Assembly (NCBI RefSeq): GCF_964340395.1
Contig: NC_135560.1
Span: 4,180,498-4,244,497, forward strand
Length of the DNA: 64,000 nucleotides
Reading direction: 5' to 3'
Origin: Glandiceps talaboti
Taxonomy: Eukaryota > Hemichordata > Enteropneusta > Spengelidae
Below are positions 45,312 through 64,000 of this stretch, in pieces (positions within the stretch are counted from its first letter, which is position 1; every line of letters starts with the position of its first letter). The notes under the pieces were generated by a model, which saw only the letters and a list, made by a program, of their open reading frames with translations, was not told the DNA's origin and searched no databases. The translations under genes and the position numbers were made by a program.

Positions 45312-46210
45312 AAATTTGGCAGTCTAATTCTATAAATGTATGAAGGAATATAAAGAATGGAGAGTCTGAGATAAATAACTTGGACTTTAAAAGGAAATTG
45401 TGCGTTTGAAGAACATATGATCTACAACTATGCATTTTCTAACTGTACGGCTTAAATTCTTGAAATATAAAATATTTTTGGAAGTAAGCTAATTTTTTAA
45501 CCCAACTTTAATTCTCAGCCTTAAACATGTGATGTGTAAAATGTATTTTTGAATATCAGAATGAATTAAAACTTCACGATATGTAGTGCAAGTTTAAATA
45601 CTTTGTGTAGGTATGTTTTATCAACACAGTCACCAGTATAACATAATTGTACAGAAATAATTGAACATCAAGAAAAGTATTAAAATAGTGTGTACACATT
45701 CAAATGATGATAATAAAACTTGTGCATACAATGTACATCTCTGGATACACATCTCTGGGTACATCCCTGTTTCAGTCATGTGATCACAGCAATGTATATA
45801 CACAGTCAGAAATTACACACAGGATATACATGTGTGTACCAACAGACATGTTACAGATCTGTGAATACAGTTATGAAATCTTACCAAATTTACAGACCCT
45901 GTACAAGCACTTGTTTCAAGTTCTCTGTTACAGGATGTACACAGGGCCTGTTACAGGCATGTCTTGTTATATACCTGTGGATTTCTAGCTGTGCATTTAT
46001 GCTAACTTCACAAGTACTATATAGGGTACACTTTGATTTTTTCAGTACTTCTAGCCTGTCCTAATATTGTAGGGTTTAAAACTGGAAAGGAAAATTGTGG
46101 AAAGGTTTTCCACTCACAAATACTTTACACTTAGATGCCATCTTTCTTCAAAACAAAACATCGCAGTGTTAAGGTAATGTAATCCTGACGAATTCTTCAT
46201 AGAACAAACG
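45312..46210. other. Convergent intergenic region between PBLD and the STRA6-like gene
   Basis: The two genes end tail to tail 0.9 kb apart. PBLD signals: ATTAAA near 45564 and AATAAA at 45712-45717. A loose repeat of TACA/ACAG words lies at 45715-46000. No separate gene seen. Confidence 0.5.
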
Positions 46211-63738
<17,528 letters not shown>

Positions 63739-64000
63739 CTGAAAATTAACAATACGTATATGTCATTTATTAAATACATTTATCTGAACTTTCTTCAATT
63801 TTGGATGATTTTGGGAAATGAAAAACTCAAATTATTTAGCCAGTTTTTCTTACAATTAACTACTTATTGGTCTATCATATCATAAGTAAAGAATGGTCTC
63901 AATTTCTCAAAAAATATCCTTGCAAAACCAGGTTCATAATGTTCTGCTATTGCCAGAAACACGTGTGGTTGGTTAACAGTTTCATGCTATCATTGATTTG

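Overview
This 64 kb window is animal nuclear DNA: AT-rich, intron-rich, with GT-AG introns (two appear to be GC-AG), many microsatellites and minisatellites, and several classes of transposable element. Gene content (arylsulfatase B type sulfatase, PBLD/PhzF isomerase-like protein, STRA6-like retinol transporter, NLR remnant, Ig receptor with an ITAM-like tail) suggests a marine invertebrate bilaterian. My best guess is an invertebrate deuterostome (amphioxus or hemichordate type), but a lophotrochozoan cannot be excluded from the sequence alone.

Layout. 1.8-14.2 kb (+): a complete ten-exon arylsulfatase whose third intron holds a 5.5 kb array of 29-bp repeats. 15.3-16.7 kb (-): a broken NLR (NACHT/LRR) remnant ending in a coding minisatellite. 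16.8-17.5 kb (-): an old LINE remnant. 17.6-18.4 kb: a four-copy repeat. 19.7-21.3 kb (+): a single-exon Ig-domain membrane receptor, followed by a foldback MITE with a 9-bp target duplication. 22.3-23.1 kb (-): the 3' end of a LINE. 24.8-25.2 kb: an inverted-repeat element. 25.5-31.2 kb (-): a nearly intact tyrosine-recombinase retrotransposon (gag, RT/RNase H, recombinase) between 220-bp direct repeats that differ at one base. 32.3-33.1 kb: two adjacent MITEs. 33.2-45.3 kb (+): PBLD gene with one exon present in three tandem versions. 46.2 to beyond 63.7 kb (-): a STRA6-like gene of at least 19 exons, convergent with PBLD, its introns loaded with repeats and a 1.9 kb inverted-repeat element carrying a RecQ-like helicase fragment.

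The genes do not form a pathway; they are independent loci. The most striking theme is that two unrelated genes carry tandem arrays grown from an exon/5' splice site junction, so that each repeat unit carries a splice donor. The second is the triplicated, phase-asymmetric PBLD exon, an architecture that would enforce mutually exclusive splicing; one copy is killed by a stop codon. Exon boundaries were derived by hand from splice consensus, reading-frame phase and recalled similarity to human ARSB, PBLD and STRA6; no search was run.
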